A DNA stretch of 64,000 bases from Kutzneria buriramensis (GCF_003387475.1 NZ_QUNO01000018.1:186001-250000), one strand, 5' to 3'; counted from the first letter of the stretch, positions 1 to 8,479 are shown. Made by a program: numbers and translations. Notes: generated by a model not told the origin, from the sequence alone.

Positions 1-681
1 CTGCTCGGCAAGCTGCTCAAGGTCGGCACGGACACGAAGACCCTGATCGGCGTCGGCACCGGCATCTGCGGCGCGTCGGCGATCGCCGCCACCACGGCCG
101 TGATCAAGCCGAAGGACACCGAGGTCGCGTACGCGATCGGCACGATCTTCACCTTCAACATCGCGGCGGTGCTGCTCTTCCCGCCGCTGGGCCACCTGCT
201 CGGCCTGAGCCCGCACGCCTTCGGCCTGTGGGCCGGCACCGCCGTCAACGACACGAGCTCCGTGGTCGCCGCGGCCTATGCCTACGGCGGCGACGCCGGT
301 CCGTACGCGGTCGTGGTCAAGCTGACCCGCAGCCTGATGATCATCCCGATCGTCATCGCCCTCGCCTTCCTCAAGGCCCGCCGCGAGGACGCCAAGGAAC
401 AGCGGGAGGTGCACCTGCCCTGGCACCGCATCGTGCCGCTGTTCCTGATCGGCTTCGTCGTCGCGGCGGCCACCGACACCGCCGGCCTGATCCCGGACAG
501 CTGGCACCCCGTGCTGTCCACGCTCGGCACCTTCCTGATCACCACCGCGCTGGCGGGCATCGGCCTGTCGCTGCGCTTCGCCGACATGCGCAAGGCCGGT
601 GCCCGCCCGCTGCTGCTGGGCGGCCTGCTCTGGATCGCGGTGGCCGCCAGCAGCCTCGGCCTTCAGGCCCTCACCAGCTAG
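1..681 (+). CDS. YeiH/UPF0324-type integral membrane protein, 5' end missing
   Basis: The frame is open from the first base, so the N-terminus lies outside the window; 226 residues are visible. They contain several hydrophobic segments, the small-residue stretch GTGICGASAIAATTAV and the motif GTAVNDTSSVVAAAY, both characteristic of the YeiH/UPF0324 family of putative sulfate- or anion-type transporters. It ends with TAG and overlaps by 4 nt the end of the convergent synthetase gene. Transport substrate cannot be told from sequence. Confidence 0.85.
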   Translation: MLGKLLKVGTDTKTLIGVGTGICGASAIAATTAVIKPKDTEVAYAIGTIFTFNIAAVLLFPPLGHLLGLSPHAFGLWAGTAVNDTSSVVAAAYAYGGDAGPYAVVVKLTRSLMIIPIVIALAFLKARREDAKEQREVHLPWHRIVPLFLIGFVVAAATDTAGLIPDSWHPVLSTLGTFLITTALAGIGLSLRFADMRKAGARPLLLGGLLWIAVAASSLGLQALTS

Positions 682-1886
682 GACCAGAGCTCCAGCGACC
701 GCGAGCCGACCAAGCCGCCGATACGGCCGAGTGCCTCGTCGACGGGCATCGGATCCAGCCGCCGGCCGTCCCGCAGCCGCAGCGCCAGCTCCTCGTTGGC
801 GACCTCCTTGGCGCCGATCACGGCCTGGTACGGGGCCAAGCGTGACTCCCGGATCCGAGCGCCGAGCGAACCCCGTTCCACGCCGACGACTTCCGCCCGC
901 AGCCCGAGATCCAAACAGCGCTGCGCCGCCGAACGGGCCGCCGCCCACTCGTCCTCCGACACGGGCAGGATCACCACCTGCACCGGCGCGAACCACACCG
1001 GGAACGCGCCGCCGTGCACCTCGATCAGGTGCGCCACAACGCGTTCCATGCTGCCGATCAGGCTGCGGTGCAGCATCACGGGCCGGTGCCGCGCCGAATC
1101 CGCCCCGATGTAGCTGAGGTCGAACTGCGACGGCTGGTGGAAGTCGACCTGCACGGTGGAAAGGGTGGACTCCCGCTCCGAGCTGTCGGCGACCTGGACG
1201 TCGATCTTCGGCCCGTAGAAGGCGGCCTCGCCGGGCACCTCCTCGTGGTCGACGCCGGACAGCACCTCCCGCAGCAACGCCTCGGATCGTTGCCACGCCT
1301 CGGGATTGTCGACGTACTTGCCGCCGTCGCCCCGCAGCGACAGCCGATACCGCACGCGCTCGATGCCGAGATCCCGGTGCGCCCGCTGGATCAGCGCCAG
1401 CGCGGCGTGCGCCTCGGCGGCCACCTGGTCGGGGGTGCAGAACACGTGCGCGTCGTTGAGCTGGATGGACCGCACCCGCGACAGTCCGCCCAGGACGCCG
1501 GAGAGCTCGGCCCGGTACATGCCGCCGATTTCGGCCATGCGCAAGGGAAGTTCCCGGTAGCTGTGCGCCCGTGACCGGTAGATCAGCGCGTGGTGCGGGC
1601 AGAGGCTGGGGCGCAGCACCATCTGCTCGCCGCCGACGTCCATCGGCGGGAACATGTCGTGGTTGTAGTGCGACCAGTGCCCGGACTGCTCGTACAGCGC
1701 GCGTTTGCCCATGACGGGCGAGTACACGTGCCGGTAGCCGGCGCGGCGTTCCAGGTCGCGGACGTACTCCTCCAGCACGTGCCGGATGGTCGCGCCGTCG
1801 GGCAGCCAGTACGGCAGGCCGGCGCCCATCAGCGGGTCGGTGTCGAACAGCTCGAGCTCACGGCCGAGTTTGCGGTGGTCCTGCAT
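678..1886 (-). CDS. thrS2: Threonyl-tRNA synthetase, short form without TGS/editing domains
   Basis: Class II synthetase of 402 aa that would charge tRNA(Thr). It starts directly at the catalytic core; the usual N-terminal TGS and editing domains (over 200 residues) are absent. The catalytic core is complete: the three zinc ligands sit in LRPSLCPHH, DAHVFCT and VMLHRSLIGSMER, and the anticodon-binding domain (APVQVVILPVSE onwards) follows. ATG at 1886 is chosen because GAGGAGACC lies just upstream; an in-frame start further up would run through a hairpin. By my alignment to E. coli ThrRS the borrelidin-pocket segment FSLPSRL reads FHQPSQF here, so Leu489 and Leu493 are replaced by Gln and Phe. 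A short second ThrRS behind an attenuator fits an inhibitor-resistant or backup copy; this is inference, and the housekeeping copy is not in view. Confidence 0.9.
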   Translation of the reverse strand: MQDHRKLGRELELFDTDPLMGAGLPYWLPDGATIRHVLEEYVRDLERRAGYRHVYSPVMGKRALYEQSGHWSHYNHDMFPPMDVGGEQMVLRPSLCPHHALIYRSRAHSYRELPLRMAEIGGMYRAELSGVLGGLSRVRSIQLNDAHVFCTPDQVAAEAHAALALIQRAHRDLGIERVRYRLSLRGDGGKYVDNPEAWQRSEALLREVLSGVDHEEVPGEAAFYGPKIDVQVADSSERESTLSTVQVDFHQPSQFDLSYIGADSARHRPVMLHRSLIGSMERVVAHLIEVHGGAFPVWFAPVQVVILPVSEDEWAAARSAAQRCLDLGLRAEVVGVERGSLGARIRESRLAPYQAVIGAKEVANEELALRLRDGRRLDPMPVDEALGRIGGLVGSRSLELWS

Positions 1887-1925
1887 GGTGGTCTCCTCGT
1901 CATCAGGGAGGCGAGTGACCACAAA

Positions 1926-1961
1926 GCAAGAGCCCCGGGGCACTCGCCCCGGGGCTCTTGC
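1926..1961 (-). terminator. Attenuator/terminator hairpin upstream of short thrS
   Basis: Perfect 16-bp stem (1946-1961 pairs with 1926-1941) with a 4-nt loop, followed on the minus strand by TTTG. It lies between the leader ORF and the synthetase start, and also right after the ggt gene, so it can act as attenuator for the synthetase, terminator for ggt, or both. Confidence 0.8.
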
Positions 1962-1970
1962 GGCAAAGGA

Positions 1971-2024
1971 TCAGCGCGGCGCCGGGACTGTGTCCGGCGT
2001 CGTCGTGACGATTGCGCGCTGCAT
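1971..2024 (-). CDS. Putative threonine-rich leader peptide of the short thrS
   Basis: A 17-codon ORF, MQRAIVTTTPDTVPAPR, with three consecutive Thr codons (ACG ACG ACG) and a fourth shortly after. Its stop lies 9 nt before the attenuator hairpin. The RNA just after the Thr run can fold as GCCGG/CCGGC (1981-1998); the segment UCCCGG can instead pair with CCGGGG in the terminator's 5' arm. This is the layout of ribosome-mediated attenuation: stalling at uncharged Thr codons would free the antiterminator. The start lies one base after the ggt stop (TGACATG) and has no good Shine-Dalgarno, so translation by coupling or from a leaderless transcript would be needed. Too short for ordinary gene calling. 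Confidence 0.55.
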   Translation of the reverse strand: MQRAIVTTTPDTVPAPR

Positions 2025-2025
2025 G

Positions 2026-3870
2026 TCAGTCACAGTAGCACGTCGGCAGCACGACCTGGGCCGCACTTCCGCCGCGTCGGGAGGGCTCGCCGGCCGCGAT
2101 CACCCGGCCGCCGGGCTTGAACTCCAGGCCCGACGCCACGCCGATGGTCGGCGCGATCTTGATGGTCGGGTCCAGCGGTGACGTGTCGTTGACGGCGAAC
2201 GTCTGGCCCAGCGCCTGGAGCCCCGGCGTGGTCGGCAACGCGATGAACGCCGGCTCCGCCGTGGTGGTCGCGGAATTGCGCTGCGACGCCCGCGGCGCGG
2301 CGATGGCGTCCTCCAGGTTCATGCCGAAGTCGATCCGGTTGACCAGGATCTGGAGCACGGTGGTGATGATCGTGGAGCCGCCGGGGGAGCCGACCGCGAG
2401 GAACGGCTTCCCGTGCTGCAACACGATCGTCGGCGACATGCTGGACCGCGGCCGCTTGCCCGCGGCGGGCAGGTTCGGGTCGGGCGCGGTGCCCTGAGTG
2501 GGCGTGAAGTTGAAGTCGGTCAGCTCGTTGTTGAGCAGGAAGCCGCGGCCCGGCACGACGATGCCGCTGCCGCCCAGCTCCTCGATGGTGTTGGTGTAGG
2601 ACACCACGTTGCCGTAGGCGTCGGAGACCACGAAGTGGTTGGTGTGGTTCTCGTTGTCGCTGGTGGACGCGGCCGGCGTGGTGGCGCAGCTGCCCGGCGA
2701 GGCCGGGTTGCCCGGCGCGACCGGGCTGGTGCCGGCCTTGGCCGGGTCGATCAGGCACGCCCGGCTCGCGCCGAACTGCGGCGACAGCAGTTGCTGCTGC
2801 GGCACGTTGACGAACCGCGCGTCGCCGATGTAGCGGTTGCGGTCGGCGAAGGCCAGCCGGGTCGACTCCAGGTAGTGGTGCAGCGCCTGGACCCGGTCCA
2901 TGTCCTTGAGGTCGAAGTTCGACAGGATGTTCAGCGACTCGCCGACCGTGATGCCGCCGCTGGAGGACGGGGCCATGCCGTACACGTCGTAGCCGCGGTA
3001 GTTCACGTGGGTGGGCGCGGTGTCCAGCGCCTGGTACGAGCTGAGGTCGGACAACTGCATCGGGCCGGTGATCGGCTTGAGCGTGGCGTTCGGGGCCAGC
3101 GGCAGGTGCTGCACGGTGTTCACCACGTCGCGGCCGATGTCGCCGCCGTAGAGCGCGCCGACGCCCTTGCGGCCGAGCTCGCGGTACGTGGCGGCCAGGT
3201 CCGGGTTGCGCAGGGTGGAGCCGACCACCGGCAGGTCGCCGCCGGGCAGGAACTGCTTGGAGGTGGAGGAGAACTGCGCGAACCGGGAAGCGTTCTCCCT
3301 GGTCAGTTCCCGGAACGTGGTGTCAACTGTGAATCCCTGGTCCGCCACCTGCTCGGCCGGCCGCAGGTCGTCGGCGAGGCCGAACCGGCCCCAGCGCTGC
3401 AGCGCCCGCTGCCAGATGGCCACGTTGCCCGGCACGCCAACGGAAAGGCCGCTGGTGACGGCGGTCGGGAAAGCGTAGGGCTTGCCCGTCGCCGGATCGA
3501 CGAACATGGTCTGGCCGTCGGCCGCGGGCGTGGTCTCGCGGCCGTCTATTGTGGACACCTGGCGGGTACGGGCGTCGTAGTACACCAGGTATCCGCCGGC
3601 GCCCGGGCCTGCCACGTACGGGTCGGTGACGCCGAGCGTGGCGGCCACCGCCACGGCGGCGTCGGCGGCGGTGCCGCCACGGCGCAGCACGTCGATACCG
3701 GCCTGGGTGGATTCGGGCGTGTCCGAGACGACCGCGCCGAGGAAGCCCTGCGCGACCGGGTGCTTCACCGGCGCAGGACGGGCCGCGCCCGGCGTCGCGC
3801 CGGCCACGAGGGTGAGGCCGGCCATGACCCCTACCGACAGTACCGAGCCGACGCTGCGGCGTAGTCGCAT
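2026..3870 (-). CDS. ggt: Gamma-glutamyltransferase (secreted)
   Basis: 614-aa Ntn-hydrolase that cleaves or transfers gamma-glutamyl groups (glutathione and related peptides). The start at 3870 gives a clean signal peptide beginning MRLRRSVGSVL with a hydrophobic core and AxA-type cleavage near residue 30, and has GGAAGGG upstream. The large subunit carries GGTAADAAVAVAATLGV; autoprocessing is expected before the Thr of HTNHFVVSD, giving the small subunit with nucleophilic Thr; MSPTIV and GSPGGSTIITTV are the usual substrate-pocket motifs. Length and order match bacterial GGTs. The stop is one base from the threonine leader ORF. Confidence 0.93.
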   Translation of the reverse strand: MRLRRSVGSVLSVGVMAGLTLVAGATPGAARPAPVKHPVAQGFLGAVVSDTPESTQAGIDVLRRGGTAADAAVAVAATLGVTDPYVAGPGAGGYLVYYDARTRQVSTIDGRETTPAADGQTMFVDPATGKPYAFPTAVTSGLSVGVPGNVAIWQRALQRWGRFGLADDLRPAEQVADQGFTVDTTFRELTRENASRFAQFSSTSKQFLPGGDLPVVGSTLRNPDLAATYRELGRKGVGALYGGDIGRDVVNTVQHLPLAPNATLKPITGPMQLSDLSSYQALDTAPTHVNYRGYDVYGMAPSSSGGITVGESLNILSNFDLKDMDRVQALHHYLESTRLAFADRNRYIGDARFVNVPQQQLLSPQFGASRACLIDPAKAGTSPVAPGNPASPGSCATTPAASTSDNENHTNHFVVSDAYGNVVSYTNTIEELGGSGIVVPGRGFLLNNELTDFNFTPTQGTAPDPNLPAAGKRPRSSMSPTIVLQHGKPFLAVGSPGGSTIITTVLQILVNRIDFGMNLEDAIAAPRASQRNSATTTAEPAFIALPTTPGLQALGQTFAVNDTSPLDPTIKIAPTIGVASGLEFKPGGRVIAAGEPSRRGGSAAQVVLPTCYCD

Positions 3871-3990
3871 GGCGATCCCTTCCGCTCTTTCCGCGAACAG
3901 ACCCCCATGTTCTACTCGCACCCGCGCGGTGCTGACCAGGCTTGCGCCCGGGTCGCACTCGCCCGCCGGCAGGGTGTATGACCGTCCATT

Positions 3991-4779
3991 TCAGACTGAC
4001 GCGCGGAGGATATCGGCGAATCGTTCGGGCTGCTCCAGGTTCAGCACGTGTCCGGCGTCGGCCACGGTCACGAGCTCGGCCTGCTTCGCCTCGCGGACCA
4101 GGCTCTCCGCCACCTGGGCGATGTCGGACGAGTCGAGATCGCCGAGCGCGACGGTGATCGGCATGGTCAGTTCGGCCAGCCGGTCGATCGCCCCGGCCTC
4201 CACCGGCTCGATCCCCATACTCCGGGCGTGCCGGGTCACGGTGTCGGCCATGACCCGCTCGCAGAACGCCCGCAGCTCCGGGTCGAGCTGCTCCGGCGTG
4301 CGGCGCGGGCCGTCCACCCACATCCGCAGCAGGGGATTCACCACGCCGGCGACGTCCCGCGCGGCCGGCAGGAGCGCCAGCTGTTCGAGAATGAACGGGT
4401 CCCGGTGCTCCATGCCGCTCACGCCGGGCGCGCCCAGCAGCAGCCGGTGCACCCGGTCCGGCCTGGTCAGCGCGAAGTCGACGGACGTCCGCGAGCCGAG
4501 CGACAGGCCGACCAGGCTCGCTCGGTCGATGCCGAGCTCGTCGAGCAGCAACCGCAGGTCGCCGTGGTGGGACCACGGCTCGGTGGCCGCGGACGACGAC
4601 TTCCCGTGGTTGCGCGCGTCGTACCGGACGACCGTGTGCCCGGTCACCAGCGCGGCGAACTCGCGATCCCAGACCGCCGCGCTGAGCACCCCGGGGTGCA
4701 GCAGCACGACCGCCGGGCCGGCGCCCGCGACTTCGTAGTGGATTTCCCCGCCGTCAACTGTGATCCGCCCCAGTGTCAC
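3991..4779 (-). CDS. Alpha/beta-fold hydrolase
   Basis: 262 aa. Shows the oxyanion stretch LLHPGVLSAAVWD, the nucleophile elbow GLSLGS with Ser, a likely acidic residue in VALGDLDSSD, and the terminal His in DAGHVLNLEQP. No signal peptide, so probably cytoplasmic. It resembles the 3-oxoadipate enol-lactonase/haloperoxidase-like group, but no aromatic-degradation genes surround it, so the substrate is unknown. The 120 nt between it and ggt (3871-3990) holds no recognisable signal. Confidence 0.85.
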   Translation of the reverse strand: MTLGRITVDGGEIHYEVAGAGPAVVLLHPGVLSAAVWDREFAALVTGHTVVRYDARNHGKSSSAATEPWSHHGDLRLLLDELGIDRASLVGLSLGSRTSVDFALTRPDRVHRLLLGAPGVSGMEHRDPFILEQLALLPAARDVAGVVNPLLRMWVDGPRRTPEQLDPELRAFCERVMADTVTRHARSMGIEPVEAGAIDRLAELTMPITVALGDLDSSDIAQVAESLVREAKQAELVTVADAGHVLNLEQPERFADILRASV

Positions 4780-4879
4780 CAGATCAGGTTAGACCTGGAA
4801 CCGGTTCCCGATCGGGCTGAACCGAGGCGCACTCCCGTACGTAACCCCTGGTAACACGGACTACCGAGAGGGCGCACCA

Positions 4880-5284
4880 GTGAGTCGGGCCGCGAGTACC
4901 CCGTTCGACCGCGTGATGAGCGCGAGCACCGCGGTCGTGGTGTCCGCGATCGCGGGCGTGGTGCTGGGCATGACGTTCATCAAGATGCCGATGCCGACCA
5001 CCACCGACTTCCAGGGGCAGCCGGCTCCCGCGCAGACCACTACCACCACTCCGGACCGCGTGGTCCCCGTGCCCGTGACGACCCGGACCCGAACCACTCG
5101 TCCCGACCAGACCTCGTCGCGGCCCACCACCACGACGACGACCACGCCGAGTGCGACCACCACGACCACCTCGACCAGTCGTCCGACGAAGCCGTCGAAA
5201 CCGCCGAAGCCGACGACCACCGGGACGACCACCACGACCACCACCGACGACGGCGGCCTACTCGGTCCGATCCTCGGCGGCTGA
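4880..5284 (+). CDS. Small membrane-anchored Thr/Pro-rich protein
   Basis: 134 aa starting with GTG. Residues about 12-36 form one hydrophobic segment ([18 protein letters not shown]); the rest is low-complexity Thr/Pro/Ser/Lys with long Thr runs, ending [10 protein letters not shown]. This looks like a single-pass protein with an extracytoplasmic disordered stalk of the kind actinomycetes often O-mannosylate. Function unknown. Its last 27 nt overlap the end of the convergent zinc-finger gene. Confidence 0.7.
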   Translation: MSRAASTPFDRVMSASTAVVVSAIAGVVLGMTFIKMPMPTTTDFQGQPAPAQTTTTTPDRVVPVPVTTRTRTTRPDQTSSRPTTTTTTTPSATTTTTSTSRPTKPSKPPKPTTTGTTTTTTTDDGGLLGPILGG

Positions 5285-5623
5285 CTCCTCCGCCGGCCTG
5301 GTGAACCGCTCCCAGGCGGACTGCCTGGTCATGCTCAGCTTCTCGCCGATCCGGACCCAGGTCACGCCCCGTCGGCGCAGTTCGCCGACCCACTGGTCCA
5401 GGCCGTTCTCGACCTGTGCCACCGTGCCGGCGATGCGAGGGAGCTTGGTCAACATCTCCTCGTCGGTCAGCTCGGCCCACTCCGGCACCCGTCCCGGCGA
5501 CTTCTCGTGGGCGATGATCTTCACGCACAGGTCGACGCAGTTGTTGCAGATGTAGACGCCGGGCCCGGCGACCAGTTTCTCGATCTCGTTCTCGGACTTG
5601 GCGCAGAACGAACAGCTCAGCAC
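5258..5623 (-). CDS. ClpX-type C4 zinc-finger protein with C-terminal helix-turn-helix
   Basis: 121 aa. Residues 4-32 have the ClpX zinc-binding pattern CSFC...CNNC, the only part of ClpX present: there is no AAA+ ATPase. The C-terminal half ([22 protein letters not shown]) reads as a helix-turn-helix typical of small actinobacterial DNA-binding proteins. GTG start behind GAGGAGG. Two palindromes lie immediately upstream, so autoregulation is plausible. Confidence 0.8.
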   Translation of the reverse strand: MLSCSFCAKSENEIEKLVAGPGVYICNNCVDLCVKIIAHEKSPGRVPEWAELTDEEMLTKLPRIAGTVAQVENGLDQWVGELRRRGVTWVRIGEKLSMTRQSAWERFTRPAEESAAEDRTE

Positions 5624-5634
5624 GATCCCTCCTC

Positions 5635-5653
5635 TGTCAGGCAGTGCCTGACA
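5635..5653. promoter_or_regulatory. Operator 1: perfect 19-bp palindrome
   Basis: TGTCAGGCAGTGCCTGACA, a perfect 9-1-9 inverted repeat 11 bp upstream of the zinc-finger gene start, overlapping the expected promoter/5' UTR. Confidence 0.75.
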
Positions 5654-5676
5654 CGCTAGCGCATGACGGGGCTCCG

Positions 5677-5695
5677 TGTCAGGCGCTGCCTGACA
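5677..5695. promoter_or_regulatory. Operator 2: near-perfect 19-bp palindrome
   Basis: TGTCAGGCGCTGCCTGACA, same half-site as operator 1 with one mismatched pair. Centre-to-centre distance is 42 bp, four helical turns, so two dimers would sit on the same DNA face. It lies between the zinc-finger gene and the end of the FUSC gene. Confidence 0.75.
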
Positions 5696-5701
5696 AATTT
5701 T

Positions 5702-7534
5702 CTAGGCGAGCGCCGCCCGGGCGTGCTGGATGCGCAGCAGATCCGCGATGACCATGTCGGCGATCAGCTGCTGCTCGTCGTCCAGGCCGGCCGGCGGCCG
5801 CGGCGACTCGACGCCGTCGTCCAGGGCACGGGCGGCGGCCTCGGTGAAGTCGGCCAACGCGGGGGCGCTGTTGCCGAGCCGGAACAGCGCCAGCGACGAG
5901 CCGGCCAGGCCGCGCAGGCCCTCGCCGGCCTCGTCCAGGGCCTCCTGCTGGTCCGCGGTCGGCGGCTTGCTGCCGGGTTCGGGCGAGACCAGGTTCTGGT
6001 GCGCCCTCGAGGCGTCACGGAATCGGGCGCCGATCGCGCGGCCGAGCACCTCGTCGCCACGCAGCAGCGACGACACCATGCGCAGCAGGCGTTGGAGTTC
6101 GGCGGTTGCGTCGGCGAATCGCCGGCTCAGCGGCGGTCGTGGCACGCCCGGCACGGCAAGGAAGCCGAACAGCAGGCCGATCGCCACCGCGCCGGCCATC
6201 AGCAGCACGTACTCGATGAGCGTGGCGTCCGGGTCGAGGTGCTTGGTGGACGCGTTCAGACCGACGCTCAGGAACACCATGCAGCCGTTGAACACCATCG
6301 GCTGCGTCTGCATGAGCGGGAAGCCGATCAGCAGTGCCACCAGGGCGATCGGCAGCAGCGCGGACTGCGGCAGCAGCCACAGCACCAGCGCCAGCACCGC
6401 CGCGCCGGCGAGCGCGCCGCCGACCCGTTGCCACGCCTTGGCGAGCGTGTCCCGCCACTCCGGCTGCATGATCGCGAACGTCGTCATCAGGAACGACACG
6501 GTCAGCGGGTCGCCCGGCCGGAAGGATGCCACCGTCAGGGCGATGATCATGCCGATGGCGCAACGGATCGCGTGTCGCAGCAGCGCGGACTGCCAGGAGA
6601 AGACGCCCTCCATCTCGCGCCGGACGAGCGCCCGTACGAAGTAGGGCGGGAAGTTCGCGGTGGACCGGTCGCGAGTGGTGACGGCCTCGTGCACCGTGTC
6701 GGTCATGCGCCACAGGTCGTCGACGAGACGCTCCGTCGCACCGGGCAAGGAAATTCTTGCCGTGGCGCGGGAAACCGGCGGCAGATCGTCCGGAGTGGAC
6801 TTCGCCTTGACGGCCTCGGCCAGCGTCGCCATCTGCTGCTGGGCCGCGTCGAGGACCTCGGTCAGCGTCTCGGCCTGCTCGGCCGGCAGCGCCTTCGCAC
6901 GTCCTCTGAGGACGCCCATGGTGGCCTGGAACCGGGCGCCGGCACCGAGAACTCGGGACTGCCACACGCGCGGGCGGTCGGACAGCCACGCGCGGGCGGC
7001 GCGCTCCGCCGTGCCGGCGCCGCCGACGAGCGCGGCGGCCAGCGCGACGCGCGTCGGCTTGTCCGGGTCGGCGGCGCCCATCAGCGTGCGGAGGACGATC
7101 ACGATGGCGACCGCGATCGCCGGCGCGGCGATGATCCGCCACACGTTCGCGCCGCCGGTGAGCTGATAGCCGTACCCGAAGACCGAGGCCATGCCCAGGC
7201 CGAGACCGACGGTGACGAACCGGGTGCCCAGCACCGGCAACAGGGCGGCGACGAACACGATCACCACCAGCGCGGCGATCGCCGCGACCTGCGAGACCTG
7301 GCCCAGCAGCCGCGGCAGCGCGCCGCCGATCACCACCGCCGGCGCGAAACCGGCCAGCAGCTTGAGATCCGCGCGCAGCGGGCCGCCGTTGGCCGCGATG
7401 AAGCAGAACAGCGCCGTCAGTCCGGCGAGGATCGTCACGCTGCCCAGGCCCAGCGCGGCCCCGATGCCGGCGGTGCCGCCGACGACGATCACGATCACCA
7501 CGAGCAGGCTCGCGCCCCGGGCCAGTGCCTTCAC
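5702..7534 (-). CDS. FUSC-family inner-membrane protein (aromatic-acid exporter-like)
   Basis: 610 aa, GTG start. Two blocks of about five to six hydrophobic helices (residues ~5-170 and ~345-480) separated and followed by soluble helical regions, the duplicated layout of the fusaric-acid-resistance/YccC/AaeB family. The second block carries the family-like segment SFRPGDPLTVSFLMTTFAIMQPEWRDTLAKAWQRVGGAL, here cited by its place near residues 375-410. Likely efflux of aromatic acids or similar; substrate unknown. Confidence 0.8.
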   Translation of the reverse strand: MKALARGASLLVVIVIVVGGTAGIGAALGLGSVTILAGLTALFCFIAANGGPLRADLKLLAGFAPAVVIGGALPRLLGQVSQVAAIAALVVIVFVAALLPVLGTRFVTVGLGLGMASVFGYGYQLTGGANVWRIIAAPAIAVAIVIVLRTLMGAADPDKPTRVALAAALVGGAGTAERAARAWLSDRPRVWQSRVLGAGARFQATMGVLRGRAKALPAEQAETLTEVLDAAQQQMATLAEAVKAKSTPDDLPPVSRATARISLPGATERLVDDLWRMTDTVHEAVTTRDRSTANFPPYFVRALVRREMEGVFSWQSALLRHAIRCAIGMIIALTVASFRPGDPLTVSFLMTTFAIMQPEWRDTLAKAWQRVGGALAGAAVLALVLWLLPQSALLPIALVALLIGFPLMQTQPMVFNGCMVFLSVGLNASTKHLDPDATLIEYVLLMAGAVAIGLLFGFLAVPGVPRPPLSRRFADATAELQRLLRMVSSLLRGDEVLGRAIGARFRDASRAHQNLVSPEPGSKPPTADQQEALDEAGEGLRGLAGSSLALFRLGNSAPALADFTEAAARALDDGVESPRPPAGLDDEQQLIADMVIADLLRIQHARAALA

Positions 7535-7551
7535 GAGGCGAAATCTAGCGG

Positions 7552-7586
7552 TGCCGGCGGGCGGTGCGAGGCGCCACCCGCCGGCA
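7552..7586 (-). terminator. Hairpin downstream of the G1-type peptidase gene
   Basis: TGCCGGCGGG (7552-7561) pairs perfectly with CCCGCCGGCA (7577-7586), 15-nt loop, in the 98-nt gap after the peptidase stop. Weak T tract, so a probable rather than certain terminator. Confidence 0.5.
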
Positions 7587-7632
7587 GTGGATCAGTCGGC
7601 CGCGCGGCTCTGCCCGGCCGGCGGCTCCTTGA

Positions 7633-8349
7633 TCAGCTCGTGGCCAGCCAGGTGTTGCTGAACCGCGTGCCGCCGCTGATCGCCGACGTGGTGTCGATGG
7701 TCCGGCCGTGCCGGGCCATGTTGATCGCCTGCGGGCCGGCGCTGCTCAGCGGCTGCCCGTCGATCGTGACGTTGGTGTACGTCACCGTGCCGAAGTCGGC
7801 CAGCGCGGACGGGCCGTTGGAGTACTCCGGCGTCTCGGTGATCACCTCCGCCGACACGTCGCCCGCGCCCGAGCAGGCCCGCTTGTTCGGCTGCTCGATC
7901 CAGCCCTGCGTCTCGTCACGCAGATACAACTGGTAGGTGCCGTCGCCGTTGTCGGTGACCGTGGCGTCGATCTTGTCGCCGGCCCGCACGGTGTGGCCGT
8001 AGTCGATGATGTTGTAGCAGGGGAAGGTCTCCCACCAGCCGGTGTGGACGGCGCGGCCGTTGCGGCACAACACATGCGTGCCGGTCTGCTCGACGTTGTC
8101 GTTGCCGTCGCCGTCGAGGCCGACCCAGAACACGACCTCGCCGCCGGTGCTGCAGTCGACCGACGGCTCGGTCCAGCTCGCCGAGACCGAGCTGTAGGTG
8201 TCGGAGTGGGCGGAGTAGCCGCTCCAGTGGTCGTTGGTGCGGGTGGCGCCGGTGCCGTCGGTGTGGCCGGCGGCCGCGCCGGCGGGGCCGGCCTGGGTTG
8301 GCACGAGCAGGGACGCGCCCAGGAACAGTGCGATCAGGGGTACTCGCAT
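7633..8349 (-). CDS. Secreted G1/A4 family (eqolisin-like) peptidase
   Basis: 238 aa. N-terminal signal peptide (MRVPLIALFLGASLLVPTQA) then a beta-rich domain starting HWSGYSAHS. Family hallmarks are visible: SASWTEPSV, the Gln region VFWVGLDGDG...VEQTG and the Glu region VSAEVITETPE, corresponding to the catalytic Gln/Glu pair of glutamic endopeptidases. These enzymes are secreted acid proteases. Four Cys fit disulfides. Its promoter region carries an AAAGCGCTTT palindrome. Confidence 0.8.
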   Translation of the reverse strand: MRVPLIALFLGASLLVPTQAGPAGAAAGHTDGTGATRTNDHWSGYSAHSDTYSSVSASWTEPSVDCSTGGEVVFWVGLDGDGNDNVEQTGTHVLCRNGRAVHTGWWETFPCYNIIDYGHTVRAGDKIDATVTDNGDGTYQLYLRDETQGWIEQPNKRACSGAGDVSAEVITETPEYSNGPSALADFGTVTYTNVTIDGQPLSSAGPQAINMARHGRTIDTTSAISGGTRFSNTWLATS

Positions 8350-8393
8350 GACAGGGAACTCTCCGTCCGGGAGATGCAGGGAATACGGACGGT

Positions 8394-8403
8394 AAAGCGC
8401 TTT
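8394..8403. promoter_or_regulatory. LacI-type operator candidate
   Basis: AAAGCGCTTT, a perfect 10-bp palindrome 45 bp upstream of the peptidase start. This is the core of LacI/catabolite-type operators. No LacI gene is in the window, so the regulator would act in trans. Confidence 0.4.
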
Positions 8404-8479
8404 CTCGAATCAGCTCAAGCGCGGCTTCCGCATTGCGGGAAACAGTGTTTCGGGCGCTTCCCGACTCTGTTCGAAACTG

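Noticed and set aside
2413-3864. Plus-strand 483-codon frame opposite ggt
   Set aside because: Antisense shadow in high-G+C DNA with Val/Arg/Gly-biased composition; ggt on the other strand is certain.
5040-5244. ACC/ACG-rich low-complexity tract as a DNA repeat element
   Set aside because: It encodes the Thr/Pro stalk of the small membrane protein in frame.
5663-7936. Plus-strand 757-codon frame opposite the FUSC gene
   Set aside because: Gln/Arg/His-rich shadow; the membrane protein on the other strand explains the region.
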